Counted from the first letter of the stretch, positions 1 to 9,358 are shown. The stretch: 64,000 bases of DNA from Methanoculleus sp. 7T (GCF_023195915.1 NZ_JALPRP010000001.1:1364001-1428000); one strand, 5' to 3'. Numbers and translations: made by a program. The notes: a model not told the origin generated them from the sequence alone.

Positions 1-606
1 GAGTCTGCAGACCCGCAGGTGATGAACCTCTGCATCAACAAGGGTTTTTCGGCCCACAATTTCGATCTCTTCCATTCGAGGATGCAGGGTATGGGCGTGC
101 AGACCAAGCCGCTCCTCCTCGTCAAGCCGCCGTTCCTCACCGAGGCCGAGGCGGTACGCGACGTCCTGCAGACCGTTTCGTACTGCGTATCCCGCGGGAT
201 CGACTACGTCGACCTTGAGGTGACGACGGTCGAGAAGAACACCGTCGTGCACGAACTCTGGAAGAACAACCTCTACCGCCCGCCGTGGCTCTGGAGCCTC
301 ATCGATCTCCTGCAACAGTCCAAGGAGCGGTTCGGGGACCGTGCCCATGTCTACGTCAGCCCCTGGACCTACTCGGTCGAGTCCCTCGACTGGGCTAGGA
401 ACTGCGGGGAGTGCGACGCCGAGTTCGTCAAGGCGATCGAACGTTACAACTGCCACTTCGATACGGCGGAGTTCGAGGGGCTGGACTGTTCGTGCCGGGA
501 CGACGGGTGGAAGGAGGCCGTTGCGGCAGAGGACCCCAGGACGATCCCGGAGAGGATCCGCGAGCAGCTTGCGTATGTGCGAAACGCGAGGCTCTCGGCG
601 GAATAA
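1..606 (+). CDS. Archaeosine biosynthesis radical SAM protein RaSEA, 3' part
   Basis: The reading frame is open from base 1 and ends at TAA 604-606, so about 201 C-terminal residues are present and the start lies outside the window. RaSEA is a radical SAM enzyme (TIGR01210/COG1244 group) that works with ArcS to convert the lysine-preQ0 intermediate at position 15 of archaeal tRNA to archaeosine. Recognition rests on the order CINKGF, then LLVKPPFLTEAEA, then NTVVHELW followed by RPPWLWSL, and a cysteine-rich tail (CGECDAEF, CSCRDD). The radical SAM CxxxCxxC cluster would be upstream of the window. A queuosine-type transporter is encoded at 38762-39517, which fits use of the same base family. 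The family call is confident. ATG and GTG codons at 19-24 are internal. Confidence 0.85.
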   Translation, partial: ESADPQVMNLCINKGFSAHNFDLFHSRMQGMGVQTKPLLLVKPPFLTEAEAVRDVLQTVSYCVSRGIDYVDLEVTTVEKNTVVHELWKNNLYRPPWLWSLIDLLQQSKERFGDRAHVYVSPWTYSVESLDWARNCGECDAEFVKAIERYNCHFDTAEFEGLDCSCRDDGWKEAVAAEDPRTIPERIREQLAYVRNARLSAE

Positions 607-1070
607 GCGTTTTTCTGCATTGTACGGGAGAGGGAGGGCGGGTTTCGCCCCGGATCCCGATCCCGCCTCCATTGTGAACAAGCAAGGGACTCGGTCGGTG
701 AGGCCCGGGCGCCGGGTGTGTGCTTTCCCACGAAAACCACGGTTAAACTAGAATAGGAGTCCTCTTCATCCAATCACCGAACGCGGCATTCTGCCGGTAT
801 CGTCACGGAGGAGGGGGCTCCCCGTCCGGCCTCCGGCCTCTGACCTCCTCACTCGCACCTCCGGTGCTCAAACTCTTGTCCCATGGCCAGTCGCACTCGA
901 AACTCGAAGAACTTCGATGAGGTTTCCCCATCCCCACAGGCGGGTACCCGTACGTTCCTCCTCAAAGCCCTCGCCCCCCGGAGAGTGTGAAAAAAGATTG
1001 ATACTCTCCTCCGTTGAGAGTGCCGGTAATTGAGAATCGTTGCACTAGGGTAGAGGCGGTCGGGCCCGCC
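607..1070. other. Intergenic region without a supported gene
   Basis: This 464-base stretch separates the RaSEA gene from the converging polysaccharide operon. A GC-rich tract at 628-665 could help end transcription of the upstream gene. No reading frame here has an archaeal ribosome site or recognisable protein content, and I saw no tRNA or CRISPR pattern. Confidence 0.5.
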
Positions 1071-3218
1071 CTACAACCCGACCGTGCCGATGTCGATCTC
1101 CTTGGGCATCCCGGTATCGATCGACTCCCACGCGAGGAACGTCGCAAGCGTCGTCGCGACGCTGCCGGCGAAGTCCGGCTCTTCTCCCTTCACGAACGCC
1201 AGGAGTTCCTCGGGAAACCCCTTCTCCTGGGCGAGCCACCGCCTCTCCCGCGTCGCCTTCCCGCCCTTCCTGAGTTCGAGGTCGCGGAAATCGGTGATCC
1301 TCCCGACAGCGTTGTCGCAGAAGACCTCGACGGTCTCTTTCGGGTAAGAGCGGTCGCCGAGCGTCGTGTAGGTGACGGTGCCGAGCGACCCGTCGTCGAA
1401 CGTCAGGGTCGCCTGGAAGTTATCGTACTTCCGGAGGGTGCCGATCGGTTCGATCGCCCGGGCATAGACCTGGACCGGCCGTGCCCCGGTGATATACTGC
1501 ATAAAGTCGATGAAGTGACAGCACTCCGAGATCAGCATCCCGCCGCCCTGCTCGTCGTCGTGCACCCAGTGCTCGGGCGGGATCTGCCCGGCGTTGACGC
1601 GGTAGTGCAGGATCGCAGGCGTAGCGCGGTTCCCGAAGAACTCCTTCATCCTCCGCGCGAGGGGTGAGTAGCGCCGGTTGAACCCGACCATCAGCCGCTG
1701 CCCGGACTCATGCCACGCCTCGACGATCCTCCGGAGCTCGTCGGTATCGGTCGCAAGCGGCTTCTCCACGAAGACATCCTTTCCGGCACGCAACGCATCG
1801 ATCGCCATCGGTGCATGAAGGTCGTTTCTGGTCGCGATCATCACCGCATCGATATCTGGGTCCTCAAGGATCTTCCGATAATCGGTGGTGCAGTAGGAGA
1901 ACCCGTACTTCTTCGCGACCGAGTGCGCCGAAAGCCCGGTCGCGGTCGCAAGCCCCGCAAGGTTCACGGGGAGCCCAGGCAGGTGGGGATAGAGGGCGCT
2001 CTGGGCGTGGACCCCTGCACCGATGCACCCAAGCGTCCTCGCCCCGGCCGACTCCTTCCGCTTCCGCGACTCCGGTTCCGAGAGGTAGGTGACGGTGCCG
2101 GCGGCGCCGGACCCGTTCGGGCTGTACTTGAGGAGAACCCCGATATACCGCTCTTTTCCGGTGTTGATGAGGTTGTAAGCCTCCGGTGCGTTCTCAAGCG
2201 GGAAGGTGTGGGTGATCAAGCGGTCGAGGTCGATCTTCTTCTGCCGCACCAGTTCGAGGAACGCCTCCATGTTCCTCCGCTCCGTCCACCGGACGTAGAT
2301 CGGATAATCGATTCCTCTCTCTTCGTAGTTCCGATCATACCGGCCGGGGCCGTAGGACCGGGAGACGACGACCTCCGCCTCCTTCTCGTAGAAGATATCC
2401 CGGGGCACGTTCATGCCCACGTTTCCGACGACCACGACCCTGCCTTTATCTCTGACCAAGCGGCCGGCGGCCTCGATGGGGGCGCTCGACCGTGTGGCCG
2501 CGGTGATGACGACCGCGTCCGCCCCGAACGGCGAGAAGGCCTTCATCCTCTCGGCAAGGCCGTCGTAGTTCGAGACGACGTCGGCGCCGAGATCCGCGGC
2601 GAGCGCCAGTTTCTCCCGGTCGATATCGATCCCGATGACCCGGCACCCGGCGGCTTTGAGGATCTGCACGGCAAGAAGCCCGATCAGCCCGAGCCCGATC
2701 ACCGCGACGCTCTCGCCCACCGTGACCTTTGCGTTCCGAACACCGTGCATCGCGATCGACCCGACGGTCGTGAACGCCGCCTCCCTGAAACCGACGCCGT
2801 CGGGGATCTTGACGCAGAGGTTCTTCGGCACGGAGACGTATTCGGCATGCACCGCATACCCGGCTCCGGCGCAGGCGACGCGGTCGCCGACCTCGAAGTC
2901 GTCGGCCCCGGTCGTCACCACAGTGCCTGCACAACTGTAGCCGAGCGGCTCCGGTTTTGCGAGGCGGCTCATCGCCTGCTGATACGCTGAGAGAGGGCCG
3001 TCGGTACCCACCTTCTGGAGAACCTTCTTTACGTCCTCGGGGCGTGCCTTCGCCTTGCCGACGAGCGACTGCCCTGCGAGGTTGATCAGCGACGACTCGG
3101 TGCCGGCGCTGATGAGGGAGTAGGCGTTCTCGACGACGACCCCCCTCGTTACGGTGGGAACGGGGACGTCCTCCACCTGGATAGACCCTGATTGCAGGTC
3201 GAGTAATACTTGTTTCAT
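1071..3218 (-). CDS. Bi-domain oxidoreductase: zinc-type alcohol dehydrogenase fused to Gfo/Idh/MocA
   Basis: The protein has 715 residues. Residues 1-360 are a medium-chain dehydrogenase: GYSCAGTV, then GDRVACAGAGYAVHAEY, and a Rossmann nucleotide site VIGLGLIGLLAVQ. From about residue 395 a second Rossmann domain begins (TLGCIGAGVHAQ), with the EKPLATD motif typical of the Gfo/Idh/MocA family. This fixed fusion is usual for a family found in surface-polysaccharide clusters, where it probably oxidises or epimerises a sugar, but its substrate is not established. The ATG overlaps the TGA of the upstream toroid gene by four bases (ATGA), and GGGGGA lies just upstream as a ribosome site, so the two are translated together. 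It is the last gene of the operon. Confidence 0.85.
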   Translation of the reverse strand: MKQVLLDLQSGSIQVEDVPVPTVTRGVVVENAYSLISAGTESSLINLAGQSLVGKAKARPEDVKKVLQKVGTDGPLSAYQQAMSRLAKPEPLGYSCAGTVVTTGADDFEVGDRVACAGAGYAVHAEYVSVPKNLCVKIPDGVGFREAAFTTVGSIAMHGVRNAKVTVGESVAVIGLGLIGLLAVQILKAAGCRVIGIDIDREKLALAADLGADVVSNYDGLAERMKAFSPFGADAVVITAATRSSAPIEAAGRLVRDKGRVVVVGNVGMNVPRDIFYEKEAEVVVSRSYGPGRYDRNYEERGIDYPIYVRWTERRNMEAFLELVRQKKIDLDRLITHTFPLENAPEAYNLINTGKERYIGVLLKYSPNGSGAAGTVTYLSEPESRKRKESAGARTLGCIGAGVHAQSALYPHLPGLPVNLAGLATATGLSAHSVAKKYGFSYCTTDYRKILEDPDIDAVMIATRNDLHAPMAIDALRAGKDVFVEKPLATDTDELRRIVEAWHESGQRLMVGFNRRYSPLARRMKEFFGNRATPAILHYRVNAGQIPPEHWVHDDEQGGGMLISECCHFIDFMQYITGARPVQVYARAIEPIGTLRKYDNFQATLTFDDGSLGTVTYTTLGDRSYPKETVEVFCDNAVGRITDFRDLELRKGGKATRERRWLAQEKGFPEELLAFVKGEEPDFAGSVATTLATFLAWESIDTGMPKEIDIGTVGL

Positions 3219-4405
3219 TGTTTATTCCCCCATATCTGAGATTGGCTGAGGCAATCGAGCACTTCCGACGTCATGAAGAGGTCGGGAAAGTTCTTCGACG
3301 GCTCCACGGTCGACGTCCGGATCCCGAGCAGCCGGCAGAGGGCCTCAAAGGACCGTGTCTCCGCAGTCTCGGCATACCGTCTGCGGGCGATCTGCCGGTA
3401 GACGGCGTAGCCGAACCGGAACGCCCGGTGCCGCAGGGGATACTCCCCAAGCGACGCCGTCCTCACGGCCGTGAAGGCGGACGGGAGCAGGTCGCTCCAG
3501 GCGCCCGGTTCCCACCGGGGTGCAAGCCCGTCCACATTCTGCTCAAGCCAGCCAAGGCAGAGATCGGCGTGTTCCCGGTAGCGGTCGTCCGTCCGGGCCG
3601 CATAGACGAAGGAGGCGTGGGCGAACGCATACGCTCCCGAGAGGTAATACGCGAAGGAGAGGCCGCTCTTTGACCAGTCAAACCGCCCGTCCGGGCGCTG
3701 GGCCGCGGCGAGCCACCTCGCGCCTTTCGCGAGGCTTTCGTCGATCCGGTCGTCTGAAAGCACGTCGTTCGTCTTCGCGAGGTAGTATATTGTCACTCCC
3801 TGGTAGTGCACGCAGGGGAGTTTGAAGACGTACGGGTAGGTTCCCTTATCGACGGCGTAGGGGTAGACGCCGCACTTACACTGGTGCCGGACGATGTTCT
3901 CCGCCGCCCGCAGGGCAGCCGCGCGAGCGTCCCGGTCGTCGTATCGCTCCGCATACCGGGCGAGGAACGCCCCGCAGGAGGCGTCGACGTTCAGGTGGTC
4001 GGCGGTGTACTGCGCCGACTTCAAGAAGTAGCCCGGGCGCTTCTCGGAGGCGAGGACAAAGTCTCGGGCCTTCGAGAGCGCCTCCTCGTGGGGATGCCGG
4101 TCCGCCGCCTCCAGCAGTGCGTCGCCGATAAAAGCGGTGATCAGGGCCGAAGGCTGGTTGTAGTTGACGTGGACCTCGTTCCAGGACCCGTCTTGGTTCT
4201 GGCATCCAACGACGTAATTCAAGATCGGGTCCACGAGCGGGTCGCCGCCTGCACGGAACATGGCCTTCGCAACCTCGGCGTGCACCCGATTCCGGACAAT
4301 CCCGAAGACCGGGTCGCGGATGTATGCGGTCTCGCCGTCGACGACCGCCATCCCCCGGACCGTCTCGGTGACCCGGGCGACCAGCGACGTCAGGCGCTCG
4401 TCCAT
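3215..4405 (-). CDS. Alpha/alpha-toroid protein of a polysaccharide operon, function unknown
   Basis: The protein has 396 residues, with no signal peptide and no membrane helix. Repeated helical segments carry QNQDGSW, RPDGRFDW and similar QxxDGxxxW motifs, spaced as in terpene-cyclase-like and glycan-acting alpha/alpha toroids. I cannot see the DxDD or other catalytic signature that would make it a terpene cyclase. Its place between a GT4 glycosyltransferase and the bi-domain oxidoreductase suggests work on a surface glycan; homologues of the bi-domain protein often sit beside uronate lyase or heparinase-type toroids. The start overlaps the end of the upstream GT4 gene by 16 bases, so coupled translation is likely. 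A product name beyond the fold is not justified. Confidence 0.65.
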   Translation of the reverse strand: MDERLTSLVARVTETVRGMAVVDGETAYIRDPVFGIVRNRVHAEVAKAMFRAGGDPLVDPILNYVVGCQNQDGSWNEVHVNYNQPSALITAFIGDALLEAADRHPHEEALSKARDFVLASEKRPGYFLKSAQYTADHLNVDASCGAFLARYAERYDDRDARAAALRAAENIVRHQCKCGVYPYAVDKGTYPYVFKLPCVHYQGVTIYYLAKTNDVLSDDRIDESLAKGARWLAAAQRPDGRFDWSKSGLSFAYYLSGAYAFAHASFVYAARTDDRYREHADLCLGWLEQNVDGLAPRWEPGAWSDLLPSAFTAVRTASLGEYPLRHRAFRFGYAVYRQIARRRYAETAETRSFEALCRLLGIRTSTVEPSKNFPDLFMTSEVLDCLSQSQIWGNKQ

Positions 4406-5598
4406 GTCATCCTCTCGATGTGCTGCTTCAGTTTGAGGGCGACCGCTCTCCGGTCGTAGTGCTCTGCGACGTACTCCCGCCCCCGCCGTCCCATCTCCTC
4501 CATCCTCCCGGGGTCGTCGAGGAGCGCCGAGAGCGTCGCGGCGATCGCCTCCGGGGTGTTCTCGGCGATGACCCCGGCGCCCGACTCTTTCGCAAGATGG
4601 GCGATCTCGCCGTTACCGCAGCCGACGAAGGGTATCCCGCACGCCATGTACTCGTAGGCCTTGGTGGGCGCAGCATACTCAAGGGTCTTTAACTGTTTCA
4701 GCGGCGCCATCCCCACCAGCGACTCCGAGAGCAGCTGCGGGATCTCCTCACGGGGGAGAGTGCCCGTAAAGATGACCGTGTCGGTCAGGCTCTCGGCTTT
4801 CACCATCCGTTCGAGGTGCTCTCTTGTGTCGCCGTCGCCGGCGATGAGGAACTTCAGGTTGTAGGTGCCGTTCATCGACTTGACGGCGAGGGCTACCTTC
4901 TCTAAGTCCTGTGCGTGCCCGACGTTGCCGGCGTAGACGATCTGCCGCTTCTTCCCGTTGTTTGCAGGGCGAAAGAAGTCGGTGTTGACACCGTTCGGCA
5001 TGATGTCCATCGGCGCCGTGACCTTATACCGCGACGAGATCCTCCGCCCGAGTTCTTCTGTCGTGACGCCGACAAGGTCGGCCCGAGCAAGGCACATCTG
5101 CTCGAACCTCCGGCTCATCTTCTCGAAGATGCTCCCCTCCCGAAGAAATCCGAGGCTTATCGATGCGTCTATCCAGAGGTCGCGGATATCGAGGATCCAC
5201 TTCACCTTCGACGTCCGTTTCAGGACGTAGCCCGGAAGCCCGGTGAAGAGAGGGGGTGCCGACGTGACGACCACATCGAACCGGCTTCCGGCTGAAAGGA
5301 GCCAGAGTGCGGCGTGGAGCGGGAAGAGGAGGTAATATGCCATCCTGCTTGCAAACCCCGGATCTCCGGAGCCCGGCTGCCATGTCCAGAGTCTTACAAC
5401 CCGGACACCGTCGACCTCCTGTGTCTCCGACCGTTTCCAGGTACGCGGGAACGAGCCGGTGGGAAACGTAGGATGGGGCGCAAGCACGGTCACGTCGATG
5501 CCCAGTTCTGCAAGGTGTACGGCGGTGTCATAGATACGCGATGCGTTTCCTGATTTTTCTGGTGGAAAGTGTTGAGATATGATACATACCCGTTTCAT
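4390..5598 (-). CDS. Glycosyltransferase family 4 (WbuB-like)
   Basis: The 402-residue GT-B protein transfers an activated sugar to a growing surface glycan on the cytoplasmic side of the membrane. The N-terminal domain opens with ISQHFPPEKSGNASRI, the typical start of WbuB-like GT4 enzymes. The C-terminal domain has VYAGNVGHAQDLE and the donor site KAYEYMACGIPFV, followed by the E residues that bind the nucleotide sugar. GAGGAG lies four bases before ATG 5598, which fixes the start. It overlaps the downstream toroid gene by 16 bases and is separated from wecC by 70 bases. Donor and acceptor cannot be told from sequence; the wecB/wecC neighbours suggest an N-acetylmannosaminuronic acid-containing glycan. 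Confidence 0.88.
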   Translation of the reverse strand: MKRVCIISQHFPPEKSGNASRIYDTAVHLAELGIDVTVLAPHPTFPTGSFPRTWKRSETQEVDGVRVVRLWTWQPGSGDPGFASRMAYYLLFPLHAALWLLSAGSRFDVVVTSAPPLFTGLPGYVLKRTSKVKWILDIRDLWIDASISLGFLREGSIFEKMSRRFEQMCLARADLVGVTTEELGRRISSRYKVTAPMDIMPNGVNTDFFRPANNGKKRQIVYAGNVGHAQDLEKVALAVKSMNGTYNLKFLIAGDGDTREHLERMVKAESLTDTVIFTGTLPREEIPQLLSESLVGMAPLKQLKTLEYAAPTKAYEYMACGIPFVGCGNGEIAHLAKESGAGVIAENTPEAIAATLSALLDDPGRMEEMGRRGREYVAEHYDRRAVALKLKQHIERMTWTSA

Positions 5599-5668
5599 GC
5601 AACTCCTCGGATTGTCTGGATGCGTATCGAGCCCTCCTGTTCACAAGCCCGTATACTGGGGTGAGGGG

Positions 5669-7042
5669 TTAGAGGAAGCCCTCTCGCCCGTTTGGAGAAA
5701 GCAGGGGAATGGACGGCGGAGATGGTGATGTGATCGACCGAGCCGCGTCTGCGGAATACAGACCCGCCGAGGACACGCCCTCGGCGAGCGGCGTCGGCTG
5801 CACCGATGAACCGTCGCCCAGCACGCGGACGACAAACCCGTGGCCGGCCCACTCCTCATGGTCAAGGACGTTCCGGGCATCGATGACAAGTTTCGTTCTC
5901 ATCCGGAGCCCTGCCGGATCGATCGTGTGGAAACAGTCATGATCGGTGAGTACGACGATGCAGTCGCTCCCGGTCGCCGCATCGGCCATATCAGTGAGGG
6001 GATACGGGAACTCGCTCACGTAAGGGTCGTGGCACCTGACGGCATACCCTTCGTTCTCGGCGAGCTGGATGAATTTGAAGGCCGGGCTCTCCCGGGTATC
6101 GCCGATGTTGCCCTTGTAGGCAACGCCGAAGATGCTGATTGTCGGGTCTCTGATGCCGGAAAGCAGGTTGCGAGCGACGTGGAGCACGTAGTTCGGCATG
6201 GAGTCGTTGACCTCCCGCGCCGTGGAGACCATCCTGCACCTTGTGGAGTTCTCGGTCAGGAACCACGGGTCGATGGCGATGCAGTGCCCCCCCACCCCCG
6301 GCCCCGGGTTGAGGATGGAGACCCGGGGGTGCTTGTTTGCGAGGGTGATGGCCTCCCAGACGTTGACTGCGCACTCCTCCGCGAGTTGTGCGAACTCGTT
6401 TGCGAGCGCGATGTTCACGTCGCGGCAGGTGTTCTCCATCAACTTGACGAACTCCGCCGTTCGCGTGTCGGTCTGGTATATCTGCCCCCGGACGAAGGTC
6501 TGGTAGATGGAGGTCGCCCGGTCGGTGGAATCTCGGTCGTAGCCGCCGATGATGCGGCTGTTGCACACCATCTCTTTTAGGGTTCGCCCCGGGATTGCAC
6601 GCTCGGGGCAGTGGGCATATAAGAAGTCCCCGACAGCAACGCCGCTCTTCTCAAGCCTTGGAATGACGACCCGTTCGCTCGTTCCGGGGGGGACGGTCGA
6701 CTCGAGGATGACCAGGTTTCCCTCACCCAGATGGCGGGCGATCGTATCGGCCGCTTTCTTGACGTACGAGAGGTCGGAGACCTTGGTTGCCGGGTCCAAG
6801 GGTGTCGGGACGGCGACCAAGAATACATCCGCAGCCTCGGGTTCGGTCTCTGCGACGAACCGCTCTTTTGCCCGGAGATAAAGGTCTTCGATGCCCGGCT
6901 CCTTGAACGGAAGGCTTCCATGGTTCAAACAATCTACCACGCTCTGCTTTACGTCGACGCCCACAACCTCCGCCCCGTGGGCGGCAAACAGGAGCGCAGT
7001 CGGTAATCCGATGTATCCTAATCCCAGTACACAGATCTTCAT
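5669..7042 (-). CDS. wecC: UDP-N-acetyl-D-mannosaminuronic acid dehydrogenase (WecC)
   Basis: This NAD-dependent enzyme oxidises UDP-ManNAc at C6 twice to give UDP-ManNAcA. Visible are the NAD site GLGYIGLPTALLFA (residues 7-20), catalytic Lys200 in FVKLMEN, and the catalytic cysteine Cys254 in GPGVGGHCIAIDP. Substrate (UDP-ManNAc versus another UDP sugar) is inferred from the adjacent UDP-GlcNAc 2-epimerase gene. The family normally ends near residue 410; here the frame runs on for about 45 residues rich in Ser and Pro with no family likeness. That tail may be translated former non-coding sequence after loss of the original stop. It follows wecB by 21 bases in the same operon. Confidence 0.9.
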   Translation of the reverse strand: MKICVLGLGYIGLPTALLFAAHGAEVVGVDVKQSVVDCLNHGSLPFKEPGIEDLYLRAKERFVAETEPEAADVFLVAVPTPLDPATKVSDLSYVKKAADTIARHLGEGNLVILESTVPPGTSERVVIPRLEKSGVAVGDFLYAHCPERAIPGRTLKEMVCNSRIIGGYDRDSTDRATSIYQTFVRGQIYQTDTRTAEFVKLMENTCRDVNIALANEFAQLAEECAVNVWEAITLANKHPRVSILNPGPGVGGHCIAIDPWFLTENSTRCRMVSTAREVNDSMPNYVLHVARNLLSGIRDPTISIFGVAYKGNIGDTRESPAFKFIQLAENEGYAVRCHDPYVSEFPYPLTDMADAATGSDCIVVLTDHDCFHTIDPAGLRMRTKLVIDARNVLDHEEWAGHGFVVRVLGDGSSVQPTPLAEGVSSAGLYSADAARSITSPSPPSIPLLSPNGREGFL

Positions 7043-7063
7043 GCTATCTTCCTTGTGCAGTCA

Positions 7064-8140
7064 TTAAGACCGTGCGGCAGCACATACCATCACGATCATT
7101 TTTCCGGCGATTCCATCCCCGTAGGGGTTCTTCCAGTCGCATTTCCAGGTCGTTGCCGAGCGGACCCCTTCGATAATCCTCCTTGAGTCGGCACCGACCA
7201 GGATGTTCGAGCCGACGGAGAGCGTCTCAGGCCGCTCCGTATCATAGCGCATCGTCGCGCAAGGAACGCCGAGGACACAGGTCTCCTCTTGGACACCGCC
7301 GGAATCGGTCAGCACGAGTTTCGCCTGCGACTCAAGTTGCAGGAACTCTAAAAACCCGAAAGGTTTGGTGAGGTTTAACCCGTCGACCCCGATGCCGAGC
7401 TCCTTGATCCGCTTCTCGGTCCTCGGGTGGACCGGGAAGACCACCGGCAGGGAGAACTCCTTCTGCACCCCCTCGATCCCCTTCAGGATCTCCTTGAGCC
7501 GTGCCCGGTTGTCGACGTTCTCCTGCCGATGAGCGGTGACGAGGAAGTACTCACGGGGCTCGAGGTCGAGGTCTCGCAGGACGTTGCCCTTCTTCCTTGA
7601 GATCTCGAGGTTCTGATAGATCGCATCGACGACGGTGTTGCCGGTCACGCAGATCTTCTTGTCTGCGATGCCTTCCGCGAGGAGATTCTCCCGTGCGCTC
7701 TCCGTCGGAGCAAAGAGATAATCAGACATGTGATCCGTGAGCACCCGGTTGATCTCCTCCGGCATCCAGCGATTGAAACTCCTGAGGCCCGCTTCGACGT
7801 GGCCCACCCGTATGTGGAGTTTCGAAGCCGCGAGAGCCCCGGCCATGACGGTATTCGTGTCCCCCTGCACCAAGACGATCTCGGGGGACTCCTTCACCAG
7901 GACGTCCTCGACGCCGGTCATGATCTTCGCCGTCTGGCCGGCATGGGTTCCTGAACCCACATCGAGGTTGTAGTCCGGGTCGGGCAGTTCAAGTTCCTCA
8001 AAGAAGAGCCGGTCCATCTCGTAGGAATAGTGCTGTCCTGAATGGAGGATAAAGTAGTCAAGACCCCTCCGCTCGCACTCCCTGATGACAGGAGACATCT
8101 TGATGATCTCCGGCCGTGTGCCGAGTAGTATGCCGATCAT
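7064..8140 (-). CDS. wecB: UDP-N-acetylglucosamine 2-epimerase, non-hydrolysing (WecB)
   Basis: The enzyme interconverts UDP-GlcNAc and UDP-ManNAc and feeds the WecC dehydrogenase encoded next. Family motifs are GTRPEIIKMSPV at the N-terminus, HVEAGLRSF in the middle and DSGGVQEE near the C-terminal nucleotide site. I chose ATG 8140 (358 residues): GAGGAGG lies seven bases upstream. The longer frame beginning at GTG 8155 runs through that ribosome site and overlaps the end of the upstream glycosyltransferase. Spacing to the upstream gene is 11 bases, so the two are co-transcribed. Length and motifs are complete. Confidence 0.93.
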   Translation of the reverse strand: MIGILLGTRPEIIKMSPVIRECERRGLDYFILHSGQHYSYEMDRLFFEELELPDPDYNLDVGSGTHAGQTAKIMTGVEDVLVKESPEIVLVQGDTNTVMAGALAASKLHIRVGHVEAGLRSFNRWMPEEINRVLTDHMSDYLFAPTESARENLLAEGIADKKICVTGNTVVDAIYQNLEISRKKGNVLRDLDLEPREYFLVTAHRQENVDNRARLKEILKGIEGVQKEFSLPVVFPVHPRTEKRIKELGIGVDGLNLTKPFGFLEFLQLESQAKLVLTDSGGVQEETCVLGVPCATMRYDTERPETLSVGSNILVGADSRRIIEGVRSATTWKCDWKNPYGDGIAGKMIVMVCAAARS

Positions 8141-8151
8141 AGTGTCCCTCC

Positions 8152-9306
8152 TCACTCCCGCATTCGTGCGATGAGGGCGAGTACCATGCCCATGATGAGG
8201 GCGACGGTTCCCGGGATCAGGAAGAGCGATGCAAGCACGCCCTGCTCGACCGAGATGAGGCCGGTCTCGTTGAATCCCTGAAGGGACTGGAGCAGGAGAA
8301 AGATCCCGGCGATCATCGCGACAAGACCGGGCAGACCGATGTGGAGGAGAGGCTTTCTCTCCACAGTGAGCCAGAATACCGATCCGAGCACCTCTAATCC
8401 GTGAGATACGGGGTTCTTTGTGGATGTATCAAAATCACCATATTTGCAGTTAATCGGCGTCTCCCCGATACGCAGGTGTTTCTCCTGCGCGATCCTGAGC
8501 ATCTCCGATTCTGTTGAAAAGTCATCTTTCTTCAGCATGTTCAGCATTGATTTCATGGTCTTGCTGTTCAGTGCCCGGAAACCGCATTGCGAGTCTGTGA
8601 TCGAACTGCCGTTGCTGGAGGCGATGTCGAGCACCGCCCGGCCGAATCTCCGGTACAGAGGCATCTGGTCAAAGGTCCGAAACCCGATGACGAGATCGGC
8701 GGTATCGGAGAGAATCGGCTCAATCAGAAGAGGTATCTCTTCAGGGTTGTGCTGGCCGTCCCCATCCATAAAGACCAGACAGTCGTAGTCGTGATCGACT
8801 GCGTACTGAAGGGCGCTCTTTATTCCCCGCCCTTTTCCCATCCGGGCTCCGTGTGAGATAATTGTCGCTCCGGCATCCCGGGCGACCTTCACGGTGTTGT
8901 CCGTACACCCATCGTCTATCACCAGGACCTCGTCGGCATACAACCGTGCCATCAAGACTACCGAGCCGATTGCAACCTCCTCGTTGAAACAGGGGATCGC
9001 CGCAAGCGTTCTCATCTTATTCGGCCTGCGGGACGGGGTGACGGCAGCATCGGCGATCTCGCTCACCGTCCGCCGGTATCCCGAGGTCCCCGGCGTCCGC
9101 AGAGGGTTGATCTGCTCCTGAACCTCACAGTGGAGGGCAGGGATATCCATTGGGCTCTCTTGACCAAGTTTCCGGGGTATACATCGCTCGATCCATCTCT
9201 CTCTTTCTGCATCTAGGTACTGTGGTAATAGCACAGCTGTCTCTTCGGCGAACCCTCCCTCTACGTGAGCGGGCGGTCTCGCCTGAACCGAATCCTTGTC
9301 GTACAT
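8152..9306 (-). CDS. Glycosyltransferase family 2, DPM1/DPG-like, with C-terminal membrane helices
   Basis: This 384-residue GT-A enzyme is of the dolichol-phosphate sugar synthase-like group. An N-terminal leader of about 95 residues without family likeness precedes the catalytic domain, which opens with AAIPCFNEEVAIGSV. It then has DEVLVIDDGCTDNT and the metal site FMDGDGQHNPEEI. Two hydrophobic helices at the C-terminus would anchor it in the membrane. ATG 9306 is preferred to an upstream ATG at 9375, because GAGGGG lies seven bases before it and a TATA box lies at 9349-9358, placing 9375 before the transcript. It is the first gene of the polysaccharide operon and probably loads a lipid carrier or starts the glycan; donor unknown. 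Confidence 0.85.
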   Translation of the reverse strand: MYDKDSVQARPPAHVEGGFAEETAVLLPQYLDAERERWIERCIPRKLGQESPMDIPALHCEVQEQINPLRTPGTSGYRRTVSEIADAAVTPSRRPNKMRTLAAIPCFNEEVAIGSVVLMARLYADEVLVIDDGCTDNTVKVARDAGATIISHGARMGKGRGIKSALQYAVDHDYDCLVFMDGDGQHNPEEIPLLIEPILSDTADLVIGFRTFDQMPLYRRFGRAVLDIASSNGSSITDSQCGFRALNSKTMKSMLNMLKKDDFSTESEMLRIAQEKHLRIGETPINCKYGDFDTSTKNPVSHGLEVLGSVFWLTVERKPLLHIGLPGLVAMIAGIFLLLQSLQGFNETGLISVEQGVLASLFLIPGTVALIMGMVLALIARMRE

Positions 9307-9348
9307 CCACTTTCCCCTCTTGACGTACTGAAACGGGACTGTGCTGGG

Positions 9349-9358
9349 ATATATTAAT
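9349..9358 (-). promoter_or_regulatory. TATA box of the polysaccharide operon
   Basis: On the minus strand the AT-rich element ATTAATATAT sits about 45 bases before the chosen ATG at 9306. It predicts a transcript start near 9328 and a short leader that contains the GAGGGG ribosome site. The sequence around it is strongly AT-rich against a GC-rich background. Confidence 0.6.

Noticed and set aside
1710-2990. A 426-codon frame on the plus strand
   Set aside because: It is antisense to the two-domain oxidoreductase; its Arg, Asp and Pro richness is typical of an antisense frame in GC-rich DNA.
7064-8155. GTG at 8155 as wecB start
   Set aside because: It would overlap the ribosome site GAGGAGG that clearly serves ATG 8140.
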